Origin: Selenomonas sputigena_A
GTDB taxonomy: Bacteria > Bacillota > Negativicutes > Selenomonadales > Selenomonadaceae
Direction of reading: 5' to 3'
Assembly (NCBI RefSeq): GCF_051603425.1
Contig: NZ_CP194411.1
Span: 2,170,001-2,234,000, forward strand
DNA: 64,000 nucleotides
The position numbers and the translations under genes are program-made. A model generated the notes under the pieces. It was given only the letters and a program-made list of their open reading frames with translations, did no database searches and was not told the origin of the DNA. Each line of letters opens with the position of its first letter. Position 1 is the first letter of the stretch. Shown here one piece after another: positions 46,308-54,669 of this stretch.

Positions 46308-47562
46308 TGGACCGCGCGGCACAAAGGATATTTTGCCCGACACGGTTGCTCAGTGGCTTTATTTGGAGGAGAGGATTCGTGATATCTGTAGATGTTACGG
46401 ATATCGCGAAATTCGTACACCGATTTTCGAACATACGGAACTTTTTTTGCGTGGCATAGGAGAAACCACGGATGTTGTGGAAAAGGAAATGTACACGTTT
46501 CCTGATCGGGGGGGCCGTAGTCTTACGTTACGACCGGAAAATACGGCATCAGCAGTGCGCTCTTATCTGCAAAATAAGCTTTATGCTGCAGAATCTATTG
46601 TAAAACTTTTCTATATGGGCTCTATGTTTCGTTATGACAGACCGCAAGCAGGACGCTATCGTGAGTTTCATCAATTTGGTGTTGAGGCGCTGGGCGAAAT
46701 AAATCCCTCTGTTGATGTGGAAATCATTTTGTTGGCAATTGAATTCCTTCGCTCATTGGGTCTCGAGGCGCTGGTCTTGCATTTGAATTCTGTTGGTTGT
46801 CCCAAGTGCCGTCCTGCTTATCGCGAAAAACTGCAAGCTTTTTTCCGTCCTGAAATGGCGGAGCTTTGTACGGATTGTCAGTCCCGTTTTGCACGGAACC
46901 CATTGCGTATTCTGGACTGTAAAAACGAGCATTGCCACGCGCTTTCACAAGGAGCACCGCGGATCACAGATTGTCTTTGTGACGAATGTAAAGCGCATTT
47001 CGATAAGGTGCAGTCTTATCTCAAGGAACTTGATGTTCCTTTTGAACTGGATTCCAATCTTGTCAGGGGGCTTGATTATTATACAAAAACTGCGTTTGAG
47101 GTACAATATACACCGCTTGGTGCACAAAGCGCGGTGGCGGGCGGAGGACGTTACGATGGACTTGTTGAAGAAATTGGTGGAGATGCTACACCCGGTATTG
47201 GCTTTGCCATCGGTTTGGAACGAGTGCTTCTGGCATTGGAAAAACAGGAGCTTCTGCCAGAGATAGAGGAGTATGTTGATGTCTTTTTTGTTGCTTTGGG
47301 TGAAGCAGCGGAAAAGACTTCTTTCAAACTCATGCAGAAAGTTCGTGCAGCAGGTCTTGCGGCGGCAATGGATTTTGCCGGGCGCAGCCTGAAGGCGCAG
47401 ATGAAACAGGCAAACAAGAAAAAATCCCGTTTTGTGGCCATCCTTGGTGAGGATGAGGTGAAGGACACCTCGATCACTTTAAAGAATATGAAAACCAGTG
47501 AGCAAAAAAAGATTGTTTTTGAAGAGTTGATTCCTATGCTAAGTGTTGGGGTGAAGAATTGA
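46297..47562 (+). CDS. hisS: Histidyl-tRNA synthetase
   Basis: A 421-residue class II synthetase. GPRGTKDILP at the N-terminus, motif 2 (FRYDRPQAGRYREFHQFG), the histidine-specific LVRGLDYYTKTAFEVQY and AVAGGGRYDGLVEEIGG are present, followed by the anticodon-binding domain. The start GTG 46297 is preferred because AGGGGG lies nine bases upstream; ATG 46273 and ATG 46288 are in frame but poorly spaced. The stop overlaps the aspS start, so both synthetases are coupled. No T-box leader is present. Confidence 0.95.
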   Translation: MLINGPRGTKDILPDTVAQWLYLEERIRDICRCYGYREIRTPIFEHTELFLRGIGETTDVVEKEMYTFPDRGGRSLTLRPENTASAVRSYLQNKLYAAESIVKLFYMGSMFRYDRPQAGRYREFHQFGVEALGEINPSVDVEIILLAIEFLRSLGLEALVLHLNSVGCPKCRPAYREKLQAFFRPEMAELCTDCQSRFARNPLRILDCKNEHCHALSQGAPRITDCLCDECKAHFDKVQSYLKELDVPFELDSNLVRGLDYYTKTAFEVQYTPLGAQSAVAGGGRYDGLVEEIGGDATPGIGFAIGLERVLLALEKQELLPEIEEYVDVFFVALGEAAEKTSFKLMQKVRAAGLAAAMDFAGRSLKAQMKQANKKKSRFVAILGEDEVKDTSITLKNMKTSEQKKIVFEELIPMLSVGVKN

Positions 47563-49367
47563 TGGAAACGTTGGAAGGTATGAAAAGGACACACCATTGC
47601 GGCGAAATGCGCGAAGAGAATGTGGGTCAGGAGGTTGTTCTTTCGGGCTGGGTATCGAGGCGAAGAGATCATGGCGGGTTGATCTTTGTCGATATGCGCG
47701 ACCGTTCTGGACTTGTGCAAATTGTTTATGATGAAGCTGCCATGGGGACAGAGGCATTCCACAAGGCAGAAACCTTGCGCAATGAATTTGTTATTGGCGT
47801 ACGAGGTAAAGTGCGTGCACGCTCAAAAGATACGGTCAACCCACATATGGAGACGGGAACCGTCGAGATTGTTTGCGAGGAGCTTCGTATTTTGAATGCG
47901 GCCAAAACACCGCCATTTTATATTCAAGATAACATTGATGTAGATGAAACATTGCGCCTTAAATACCGATATCTTGATTTGCGTCGTCCGGAAATGCAAG
48001 CGAATATTTTATTGCGCCATCGTGTGACAAAAATTATGCGTGATTTTCTTGATGAACACGGATTTCTTGAGATTGAAACGCCAATGTTGTGCAAAAGCAC
48101 ACCGGAAGGCGCACGTGACTTTCTTGTCCCGAGCCGCTTGAACCCAGGAAAATTCTATGCCCTTCCGCAGTCACCGCAGATTTTCAAGCAAATCCTTATG
48201 GTTTCCGGATTTGAAAAATATTTTCAAATTGTGCGTTGTTTCCGTGATGAGGATTTACGCGCTGATCGGCAACCGGAGTTCACGCAACTTGATATTGAGA
48301 CCTCTTTCATGGATGAAAACGATATTCTTACGCTTATGGAAGGGCTTATTTCAGAGCTTTTTGAAAAGACTCTTGCTGTCAAAGTCGAAACACCTTTCCT
48401 TCGCATGAATTGGGATGAAGCGATAGCGCGTTTTGGTTCGGACAAGCCTGATTTACGCTTTGGTATGGAACTTATGGACATTTCGGAATATGTCAAGGGA
48501 TCGGATTTTAAAGTTTTTACATCTGTTCTCGAAAATGGCGGTCAGGTAAAAGTCATTAATGTCGAGGATTATGCGAATATTCCACGTCGTGAGCTTGATG
48601 GACTTGTACAGTATGTGCAAGGTTATGGTGCAAAAGGTCTTGCTTGGATTCAGTATACGGAAGAAGGTGTAAAATCACCTTTCAAGAAGTTCTATCAAGA
48701 TGAAACGTTTGAAGCAATAAAGAATGCCTGCCATGCGAAAACAGGGGATTTGTTGTTGGTTATTGCAGACAAACCATTGGTTGTTGCACAAGCTTTGGGT
48801 GAATTGCGTCTTGAAATGGCGCGGCGCAGGAATCTCATTGATGCCAATGCATTGAAGTTTCTTTGGGTTACGGATTTCCCGATGTTTGAGTACAACGAGG
48901 AAGAAAAACGTTGGAAGGCTATGCACCATCCGTTTACTGCACCGCGTAACGAAGATCTTGCATGTCTTCAGTCTGATCCGGGGCGTGTAAAAGCCAATGC
49001 TTATGATATGGTGTTGAATGGTGTTGAGATTGGTGGTGGAAGCTTACGTATTTACCGTGGTGACCTGCAGGAAAAGGTTTTCGAGGTAATTGGACTCACT
49101 CAAGAAGAGGCACGTCAAAAATTTGGTTTTATGATGGATGCATTCGAATATGGTACGCCGCCGCATGGCGGAATAGCTTTCGGTTTGGATCGACTCGTCA
49201 TGATCATGGCGAAACGTAAGTCCATTCGTGATGTCATCGCTTTTCCTAAAACACAGAGTGCTTCTGATGTCATGTCGCAGGCGCCTTCTGAAGTTGACAT
49301 TAAGCAGCTCAAAGAACTCTTTGTTCGTTCGACAGCTGTCAAAAAAGAAAAGGATGAAAAAAAGTAA
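47562..49367 (+). CDS. aspS: Aspartyl-tRNA synthetase
   Basis: A 601-residue class II synthetase of the bacterial type with a GAD insertion domain. The N-terminal OB-fold (VVLSGWVSRRRDHGGLIFVD), motif 2 (FRDEDLRADRQPEFTQLD) and motif 3 (GIAFGLDRLVMI) are all clear. ATG 47562 overlaps the hisS stop by one base; ATG 47580 is another option. The length is typical. No terminator is evident in the 120 bases after it. Confidence 0.96.
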   Translation: METLEGMKRTHHCGEMREENVGQEVVLSGWVSRRRDHGGLIFVDMRDRSGLVQIVYDEAAMGTEAFHKAETLRNEFVIGVRGKVRARSKDTVNPHMETGTVEIVCEELRILNAAKTPPFYIQDNIDVDETLRLKYRYLDLRRPEMQANILLRHRVTKIMRDFLDEHGFLEIETPMLCKSTPEGARDFLVPSRLNPGKFYALPQSPQIFKQILMVSGFEKYFQIVRCFRDEDLRADRQPEFTQLDIETSFMDENDILTLMEGLISELFEKTLAVKVETPFLRMNWDEAIARFGSDKPDLRFGMELMDISEYVKGSDFKVFTSVLENGGQVKVINVEDYANIPRRELDGLVQYVQGYGAKGLAWIQYTEEGVKSPFKKFYQDETFEAIKNACHAKTGDLLLVIADKPLVVAQALGELRLEMARRRNLIDANALKFLWVTDFPMFEYNEEEKRWKAMHHPFTAPRNEDLACLQSDPGRVKANAYDMVLNGVEIGGGSLRIYRGDLQEKVFEVIGLTQEEARQKFGFMMDAFEYGTPPHGGIAFGLDRLVMIMAKRKSIRDVIAFPKTQSASDVMSQAPSEVDIKQLKELFVRSTAVKKEKDEKK

Positions 49368-49426
49368 GCTGCTGTATCACGTACTTGAAACGTCTATGAC
49401 CCAACTCTGTTTTTAGGCACATTAAA

Positions 49427-49455
49427 TAGACAAACTTTTTGTTTTGAATTATAAT
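49427..49455 (+). promoter_or_regulatory. Sigma-A promoter for the small secreted protein
   Basis: TAGACA at 49427-49432 (one mismatch to consensus) and a perfect TATAAT at 49450-49455 are separated by exactly 17 bases, 32 bases before the start codon. This is one of the best promoter matches in the window. Confidence 0.65.
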
Positions 49456-49487
49456 AAAAGAAATGGATATGGAAGGAGATGCTTTCT

Positions 49488-49733
49488 ATGAAAAAGATGT
49501 TTTGTGCGTCGCTTTTTGCTATGTTGATTGTTGCGGCGTCTTCAGTTTTTGCGGCCGGAAACCATTTGCATATGAGTGGTACAGACAGCGTGCAGCAATA
49601 TTACCATTGCGGCAGTGACTGCAACGGTTATTATGGCAGGGGCAGAGGTGGATGCGGCAGATCTTATAGCGACCATGAGGATGCTTATTGTGACGATGAT
49701 GGCTACTGTTATTATCGCCGTGGTCGTCAGTGA
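49488..49733 (+). CDS. Small secreted Cys/Tyr/Gly-rich protein
   Basis: An 81-residue protein with a clear signal peptide (MKKMFCASLFAMLIVAASSV, cleavage probably after FA at residue 22-23). The mature part of about 58 residues contains five cysteines (HCGSDC, GGCG, AYC, GYC), three histidines, seven tyrosines and many glycines and acidic residues, and ends in RRGRQ. ATG 49488 is nine bases after GGAAGGAG; ATG 49479 touches it. It has its own promoter and terminator. I do not recognise a family; metal binding or a cross-linked envelope peptide are guesses. Confidence 0.75.
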   Translation: MKKMFCASLFAMLIVAASSVFAAGNHLHMSGTDSVQQYYHCGSDCNGYYGRGRGGCGRSYSDHEDAYCDDDGYCYYRRGRQ

Positions 49734-49765
49734 GTGAAGAAGTGTATTTGTGGGCAAAAGAAAAT

Positions 49766-49806
49766 CTCCCGCCAAAGTCGCTTTTGCGATGTGGCGGGAG
49801 GTTTTT
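49766..49806 (+). terminator. Two-way terminator between the secreted peptide and the DUF815 gene
   Basis: CTCCCGCCA at 49766-49774 pairs with TGGCGGGAG at 49792-49800; inside it TCGC and GCGA form an inner stem around TTTT. GTTTTTC follows on the plus strand and ATTTTCTTTT on the minus strand, so both convergent units can end here. Confidence 0.85.
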
Positions 49807-49809
49807 CTT

Positions 49810-51066
49810 TTACTGCAAAGCTTTTTGTTTCCGTATTTGTCCGAGATAATGTGTTACGAACTGGCGTGCGGTACGACCGCTGCGTCCAGAATGCTCCAAT
49901 TCCCAACGATGTCCCAAAATACGAAGTTCTTGTGGTTCTAAAAAAATATTCTCCTTCTGAAGATAGTGGTCAATGATTGCAAGATATTGTTGTTGATCAG
50001 GCGAAAGGAAAGTGATGACAAGACCAAAACGATCGGAGAGAGATACCGTTTCGTTCATGCTGTCTTGTCGGTAAAGCTCGTCTTGTTCTTGTGTTCTATC
50101 GCGCCATGTTTCTTTGATAAGATGGTGGCGATTAGAGGTTGCATAAATCAGGACATTGGCAGGGCAAGATTCAACGCCTCCTTCGATAGCTGATTTTAAG
50201 TATTTGTATTCTGTTTCAAACTCATCAAAAGAGAGATCATCGAGAAAGATGATGAATCGTTTGCTGCAAAATTTTCTGAGTGCAGTGAGAATGTGCGGCA
50301 GCTCTGTAAGTTGTGCTTTTGTGATTTGCAATAACCTAAGACCCTGCCCGAAATACTCATTGGCGAGGGCTTTGACAGAAGATGATTTACCGGTTCCTCG
50401 GGCACCAATGAGCAGGACATTGTTGGCGGGGCGCCCAGCAAGAAATGCTTTTGTATTGTTGATCAGCTGTTTTTTTTGATGCTCATAACCGATGATGTCC
50501 GAAAGGGAGAAGTCCTCGAAAGATTCTATGCCTTTAAGCTCGTGTCGCTTATCTACCCAGCGAAAAGCCTTGCAGCTGGAGATATCCCCATAACCGTAAC
50601 GATGATAAAAGGTCAGGAAAGCATGTGTCATTTTTTCTGTTGTATCAGCTTTTTCCATGACTTTGTAGAGAAAATCAAGCGATTCATGGATGCGTTTTTC
50701 TGTAGGCTCATAATTGTCCAGAAGTTCCGTCTGCAATATGGCACTTGCCTGCCCCTGGAAAAAAGGAGAGAGGGTGCCCATGTCCTTTATGAAAGCCTGG
50801 CGCAGGCTTTTACCTATGTTGCCATTTGTACGTTCTGTCATACGGGAGAAAATCGTTTCCGTATAGGCAAGAATATAGATGAAATAAGCACGTATAAGAT
50901 TGCCTGACAGACCGAGTTCTTCTGCCTTTTCGATAATTCTCGCCGTGAATTCGTAAGGGAGGGAAGGCTCATCGGGGTTTTCCAAAGAGTGCTGAAGAAG
51001 TGTGATGAGATCATCGTTTAGTATGGGACGACAAACTGTAAGTTTTTGAAGTTGAGGTTTGAGCAT
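49810..51066 (-). CDS. DUF815 family AAA-type ATPase
   Basis: A 418-residue protein. The C-terminal part (about residues 175-415) is a DUF815 AAA domain with Walker A LLIGARGTGKSSSVKAL (near 220) and Walker B FIIFLDDLSFDEFE (near 270), a sensor-like LIYATSNRHHL and a second-helix arginine region SGRTARQF. The N-terminal 170 residues are helical with no recognised motif. The function of DUF815 ATPases is unknown. The start at 51066 has AAGGGGA upstream; an alternative TTG lies at 51087. It follows dapL by 11 bases and is probably co-transcribed. Confidence 0.85.
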   Translation of the reverse strand: MLKPQLQKLTVCRPILNDDLITLLQHSLENPDEPSLPYEFTARIIEKAEELGLSGNLIRAYFIYILAYTETIFSRMTERTNGNIGKSLRQAFIKDMGTLSPFFQGQASAILQTELLDNYEPTEKRIHESLDFLYKVMEKADTTEKMTHAFLTFYHRYGYGDISSCKAFRWVDKRHELKGIESFEDFSLSDIIGYEHQKKQLINNTKAFLAGRPANNVLLIGARGTGKSSSVKALANEYFGQGLRLLQITKAQLTELPHILTALRKFCSKRFIIFLDDLSFDEFETEYKYLKSAIEGGVESCPANVLIYATSNRHHLIKETWRDRTQEQDELYRQDSMNETVSLSDRFGLVITFLSPDQQQYLAIIDHYLQKENIFLEPQELRILGHRWELEHSGRSGRTARQFVTHYLGQIRKQKALQ

Positions 51067-51077
51067 GATAAATCCCC

Positions 51078-52307
51078 TTAAAGACAAAGATTCTCTTTGA
51101 GGCGTGTAATTGCACGTTCGGTATCTTCGCGTTGACCAAATGCCGTAAGGCGGAAGTATCCTTCACCACAGGGACCGAATCCAGCTCCTGGAGTACCGAC
51201 TATATTTGTTTCAATGAGAAGCTTATCGAAAAATTCCCAAGAGGAAAAACCGTCCGGCACCTTGAGCCAGATGTAAGGGGCGTTGATTCCGCCATAGGCC
51301 GTGAGACCAATGGAAGAAATTCCTTCCCGGATAATATGCGCGTTCTCCAGATAGTAGGCGATTGTATCTGCCGTTTGCTTTTTGCCTTCGGGGGTGAAGA
51401 TGGCTTCGGCACCTCGTTGTACAATATAAGAGGTGCCGTTGTATTTCGTTGTATGACGCCGGTTCCAAAGCGGGTTGAAACTTTTTTTCTCTCCGTTGGA
51501 GGTAAATCCCTTCACGCTTTTGGGTAGAACGATATAGCCGCAACGTGTGCCTGTAAATCCTGCAGTTTTGGAAAAAGAACGAAATTCAATAGCGACATCC
51601 TTTGCACCTTCGATTTCGAAGATGGAATGTGGGATGTCGTTTTCCGTGATAAAAGCTTGGTAAGCAGCATCAAAAAGAATGATGGATTCATTTTCGCGCG
51701 CATAAGCAACCCATTTTTTTAACGCTTCGCGTGTCATAGCTGTGCCTGTTGGGTTGTTTGGTGAACAGAGATATATGATGTCTACATGCTCTTGGGGCAA
51801 TCGGGGAATAAAATTGTTTTCTGCAGTACAAGGCAGATAAACAACGCCGGAAAAATAGCCATCTTCCTGCAATGTGCCGGTGCGCCCTGCCATAACGTTT
51901 GTGTCAAGATAGACGGGATAAACCGGATCGGCAATGGCTATTTTTGCATTTTCACTGAAGATTTCTTGGATATTGCCGCAATCACTCTTGGCACCATCTG
52001 AGATAAAAATCTCGTCGGGTTCGATGCCGAGTCCTGCAAAATTACTATCTATGATTTTTTCAATGAGGAAATCATATCCTTGCTCGGGCCCGTAGCCATG
52101 AAAGGTTTTCATGGCCGCCATTTCATCAACCGCCTTATGCATTGCCTCAATGCAAGCGGAAGGAAGGGGTTGTGTTACATCACCGATGCCGAGCGAGATG
52201 ATATTGGCTGTTGGATGTTTTTCCTTGTAAACAGCGATGCGATGAGCAATTTCACGAAACAGATAACTGCCAGGCAATTTTAAATAATTTTCATTGATAT
52301 AGGCCAT
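51078..52307 (-). CDS. dapL: LL-diaminopimelate aminotransferase
   Basis: A 409-residue class I/II PLP enzyme that converts tetrahydrodipicolinate to LL-diaminopimelate in one step for lysine and peptidoglycan. The N-terminal NENYLKLPGSYLFREIAHR and SLGIGDVTQPLP are family features, YLCSPNNPTGTAM and the PLP lysine motif SFSKTAGFTGTRCGY (near residue 240-254) are present. AGGAGG lies about eight bases before the start at 52307. This bypasses the succinylase route used by many bacteria. Confidence 0.95.
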   Translation of the reverse strand: MAYINENYLKLPGSYLFREIAHRIAVYKEKHPTANIISLGIGDVTQPLPSACIEAMHKAVDEMAAMKTFHGYGPEQGYDFLIEKIIDSNFAGLGIEPDEIFISDGAKSDCGNIQEIFSENAKIAIADPVYPVYLDTNVMAGRTGTLQEDGYFSGVVYLPCTAENNFIPRLPQEHVDIIYLCSPNNPTGTAMTREALKKWVAYARENESIILFDAAYQAFITENDIPHSIFEIEGAKDVAIEFRSFSKTAGFTGTRCGYIVLPKSVKGFTSNGEKKSFNPLWNRRHTTKYNGTSYIVQRGAEAIFTPEGKKQTADTIAYYLENAHIIREGISSIGLTAYGGINAPYIWLKVPDGFSSWEFFDKLLIETNIVGTPGAGFGPCGEGYFRLTAFGQREDTERAITRLKENLCL

Positions 52308-52350
52308 ATGTAAAACCTCCTGTTATATTGTCTTCGTTTTAGACGGTAAT

Positions 52351-52359
52351 ATTTTAGCA
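52351..52359 (-). promoter_or_regulatory. Candidate extended -10 promoter for dapL
   Basis: Read on the minus strand, TGCTAAAAT at 52359-52351 is an extended -10 element (TG-N-TAAAAT) about 45 bases before the dapL start. No convincing -35 box is present, as is common for extended -10 promoters. Confidence 0.35.
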
Positions 52360-52432
52360 TACTTTTACATATTCTCCTTAGAAATTTTTGCAGATGGATA
52401 ATATTTTTTGGCGCTCAGTGACTTTTCAAGTA

Positions 52433-52487
52433 CCTAAAAAGAGGGCAGCTCCGTAGAAGATGCTGCCCTCTCTTTTTAGGTTTTTTT
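52433..52487 (-). terminator. Long hairpin terminator after the LysR gene
   Basis: Bases 52433-52449 pair with 52462-52480 through a 17-bp stem with a two-base bulge and a 12-base loop. The core GAGGGCAGC/GCTGCCCTC is followed on the minus strand by TTTTT, ending the LysR transcript; on the plus strand seven T follow at 52481-52487. The LysR stop codon lies inside one arm. Confidence 0.8.
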
Positions 52488-53366
52488 ATTCTCTTTTTTC
52501 AGCGTGTTTTGACAAAAGTCGATAAAGGCTTGAGCTGCTTTTGAAACATAACGATCCTTTTTCCAAGCAAGTCCGACATCCACAAATACAGGGGAGACAA
52601 AAGGCAACGTAATGATGCCCGGGGTATCCTCAACAATAAAATCAAGCAGGCAAGCGATGCCGGCACCGCTTGCAATGAGCCCTTTGATTGTTTCAATCTG
52701 ATTTGATTCAAGTACAATATTCGGAGTGATGCCCTCTTGTTTAAAGTTTTCCAACATAAGATTTCGCAGGAAAGAACCCTCTTTCAGCATTATGAGATTC
52801 ACGTCTTCGATATCGTGCAGGGAAATCGTTTTTTTTGCTGCCAGTGGATGCTTTTTGGGAAGGCAAGCAACGATTTGGCTTTTTGCCATTGGTAAAGTTT
52901 GTAGACTGGATGAGGCATTGGCAAGAATCACAATACCAAAATCAAGTTCGTCGCGTTCGAGTTGTTCACGGATGCGCATGGAACCTTCCTCGTAAAGATA
53001 GACATCGAGGTGCGAGTATTGGCGTTGGAAACTGGAAAAAATTTTTGGAAAAAGATAAGCGCCGATCATGGATGGTATACCAATTTTTATTGTGCCTTTT
53101 TGTAACTGCTTATAGTCGTTGACTTCGAGAACAGCGTCCTGTATGTTGCGCAAAGCGAGCTCTATGCGAGTTAAAAATACAGCACCTTCCGGTGTGAGGG
53201 AAAGCTGTTTTTGGCTGCGGTCAAAGAGTTGGATGCCTAGTTCGGCTTCGAGTTTTTTGATTGCTACCGTGATATTTGGTTGCGATACGCGAAGTCTTTC
53301 AGCCGCACGTGTGATGTTTTTTAGGCGGCTGGCCATCTGAAAGTATTCAAGTTGTCTGAGTTCCAT
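52476..53366 (-). CDS. LysR family transcriptional regulator
   Basis: A 296-residue LysR-type regulator. The N-terminal winged helix has MELRQLEYFQMASRL and NITRAAERLRVSQPNITVAIKKLE (residues 1-60), followed by a two-lobed substrate-binding domain starting GTIKIGIPS near 90. The effector and targets are unknown; it faces a long intergenic region before motA and trails dapL. The start at 53366 follows GGATGG; ATG 53381 would add five residues but lacks spacing to a ribosome binding site. An inverted repeat upstream may be its own operator. Confidence 0.92.
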   Translation of the reverse strand: MELRQLEYFQMASRLKNITRAAERLRVSQPNITVAIKKLEAELGIQLFDRSQKQLSLTPEGAVFLTRIELALRNIQDAVLEVNDYKQLQKGTIKIGIPSMIGAYLFPKIFSSFQRQYSHLDVYLYEEGSMRIREQLERDELDFGIVILANASSSLQTLPMAKSQIVACLPKKHPLAAKKTISLHDIEDVNLIMLKEGSFLRNLMLENFKQEGITPNIVLESNQIETIKGLIASGAGIACLLDFIVEDTPGIITLPFVSPVFVDVGLAWKKDRYVSKAAQAFIDFCQNTLKKENKKT

Positions 53367-53413
53367 ATTATCGCCATCCATTCCTATAATCCCAAAATAA
53401 ACTAACTATATAC

Positions 53414-53442
53414 ATCATACTTCAAAAACATCTATGATACAA
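53414..53442 (-). promoter_or_regulatory. Candidate promoter and operator of the LysR gene
   Basis: On the minus strand TTGTAT (53442-53437) and TATGAT (53419-53414) are 17 bases apart. The same stretch holds the inverted repeat ATCATA-N13-TATGAT at 53414-53438, which overlaps both boxes and could be the autoregulatory binding site typical of LysR proteins. Confidence 0.4.
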
Positions 53443-53693
53443 TAAGAAAAATTTATTTTAAAATTATCTAATGCAATATTTTGTCCTAATAAAAATGTTT
53501 CTTTACAGCTCTTCCCATCTGGTGTAAACTTAAACGTATAGCGTGACTGCAGATATTTTCCGGTCACGTGGATGCTTTAATGTTTGGAGATTCATGAGAG
53601 AATGGAAGGGAGGAATTTATTGGAAAGATTAAAAAGAGAAAATGCCAGGACTAGAGCTTTTCAAAAATAGAAGCAAAGTCCTTATAAAATACA

Positions 53694-53721
53694 TAAATCT
53701 TTTTTGTATTTCTTTCGATAT
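53694..53721 (+). promoter_or_regulatory. Candidate flagellar sigma (sigma-28/sigma-D) promoter for motAB
   Basis: TAAA at 53694-53697 and TTCGATAT at 53714-53721 are 16 bases apart. The Bacillus sigma-D consensus is TAAA, 14-16 bases, GCCGATAT, so six of eight bases of the -10 box match. It lies about 170 bases before motA, whose homologues are commonly late flagellar genes. Confidence 0.5.
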
Positions 53722-53889
53722 ACGAGATAAGTAGTAGGCTAAATTATGCAATTTGGCGTAATTGCCTGCAAACAAGGATGAAAACACCAGACTTCTCTAT
53801 CTGTACCGTTTGTGGATGATGGAGACAGATAGTGTTTGGTGTTGCAGGGGGCTACTGCACTTCTGCTATTAGGGAAGAGGGGGATTTTT

Positions 53890-54666
53890 TTGGAGAAATC
53901 AACATTAATAGGTCTTATCGCGGGGCTTATAGCGATTTTCGGTGGTATGGTCTTAAAAGGTGCACCTATCACGGCTTTGAACAACCCCGCAGCGTTCCTG
54001 ATCATTATTGTCGGTACATTCGCTTGTCTTCTCACAGCTTTCCGCATGGAAGAGATGAAGACCCTGCCAAGATTGATCAAAATGACGTTTCAGGCACCGC
54101 CTTCGCATCAGAAAGGCGAATTGCTGCAGCTTTTTATTGAGCTTTCTCAGATTGCCCGCCGTGAGGGTATTCTTGCATTGGAAAGTCGTGTGGAAGATAT
54201 TTCTGATCCGTTTTTCAAAACAGGCCTCAGTATGGTCATTGATGGTATGGATCCGGATTTTGTCAGCGATGTACTTGATGCCGAAATTTCTGTGATGCAG
54301 GAACGTCATTCCTTGGGGCGTTTGATGCTGACACAAGCTGGCACCTATGCACCTACACTGGGGGTTCTTGGAGCCGTTGTTGGTTTGATTGCGGCTTTAA
54401 GTAATTTGTCTGACGTTAATGTTGTCGGACATGCTATTGCGGCAGCCTTTGTTGCAACGATCCTTGGTATCTATACGGCGTATGTTCTTTGGCTTCCGTG
54501 GGCAAATAAACTCAAGATTATGTCGGATTCTGAAATTAGCCAAAAGCGCATGATTGTGGAAGGTATTCTTTCTTTGCAAGCTGGCGATTCGCCTACGGCT
54601 ATTGAGGCAAAGCTCATGGTATTCATCCCGCAGTCGGAACGCGAAGGCTTGAAGAAGGAGGCATAA
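53890..54666 (+). CDS. motA: Flagellar motor stator protein MotA
   Basis: A 258-residue stator subunit with four membrane helices: two near the N-terminus (about residues 3-20 and 30-50) and two around 145-200 (GTYAPTLGVLGAVVGLIAAL, AIAAAFVATILGIYTAYVLW). The cytoplasmic loop between them (about 55-140) interacts with the rotor. TTG 53890 is chosen for its GAGGGGGA ribosome binding site and the usual EKSTLIGLIAG start. motB follows after three bases. Ion preference (proton or sodium) cannot be told here. Confidence 0.93.
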   Translation: MEKSTLIGLIAGLIAIFGGMVLKGAPITALNNPAAFLIIIVGTFACLLTAFRMEEMKTLPRLIKMTFQAPPSHQKGELLQLFIELSQIARREGILALESRVEDISDPFFKTGLSMVIDGMDPDFVSDVLDAEISVMQERHSLGRLMLTQAGTYAPTLGVLGAVVGLIAALSNLSDVNVVGHAIAAAFVATILGIYTAYVLWLPWANKLKIMSDSEISQKRMIVEGILSLQAGDSPTAIEAKLMVFIPQSEREGLKKEA

Positions 54667-54669
54667 GGC

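Larger units (their letters stand above)
53367..53889. other. 523-base divergent region between the LysR gene and motA
   Basis: An AT-rich region with a LysR-directed promoter and inverted repeat near 53414-53442 and a flagellar-sigma-like promoter at 53694-53721. Two tiny frames with ribosome binding sites (53594-53632, 12 codons; 53620-53670, 16 codons) overlap each other and are not convincing genes. I see no RNA structure that I can name. Confidence 0.6.

Noticed and set aside
19393..47561. T-box leaders before tyrS, hisS and aspS
   Set aside because: These genes start within a few dozen bases of, or overlap, the preceding gene, and no T-box core sequence is present.
53594..53670. Two overlapping mini-frames with good Shine-Dalgarno sequences upstream of motA
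   Set aside because: Only 12 and 16 codons with no recognisable sequence; they could be leader peptides but there is no attenuator hairpin to support that.
53750..53775. Sigma-54-like TTGGC...TGC pattern before motA
   Set aside because: The GG and GC elements are one base too far apart for a sigma-54 promoter.
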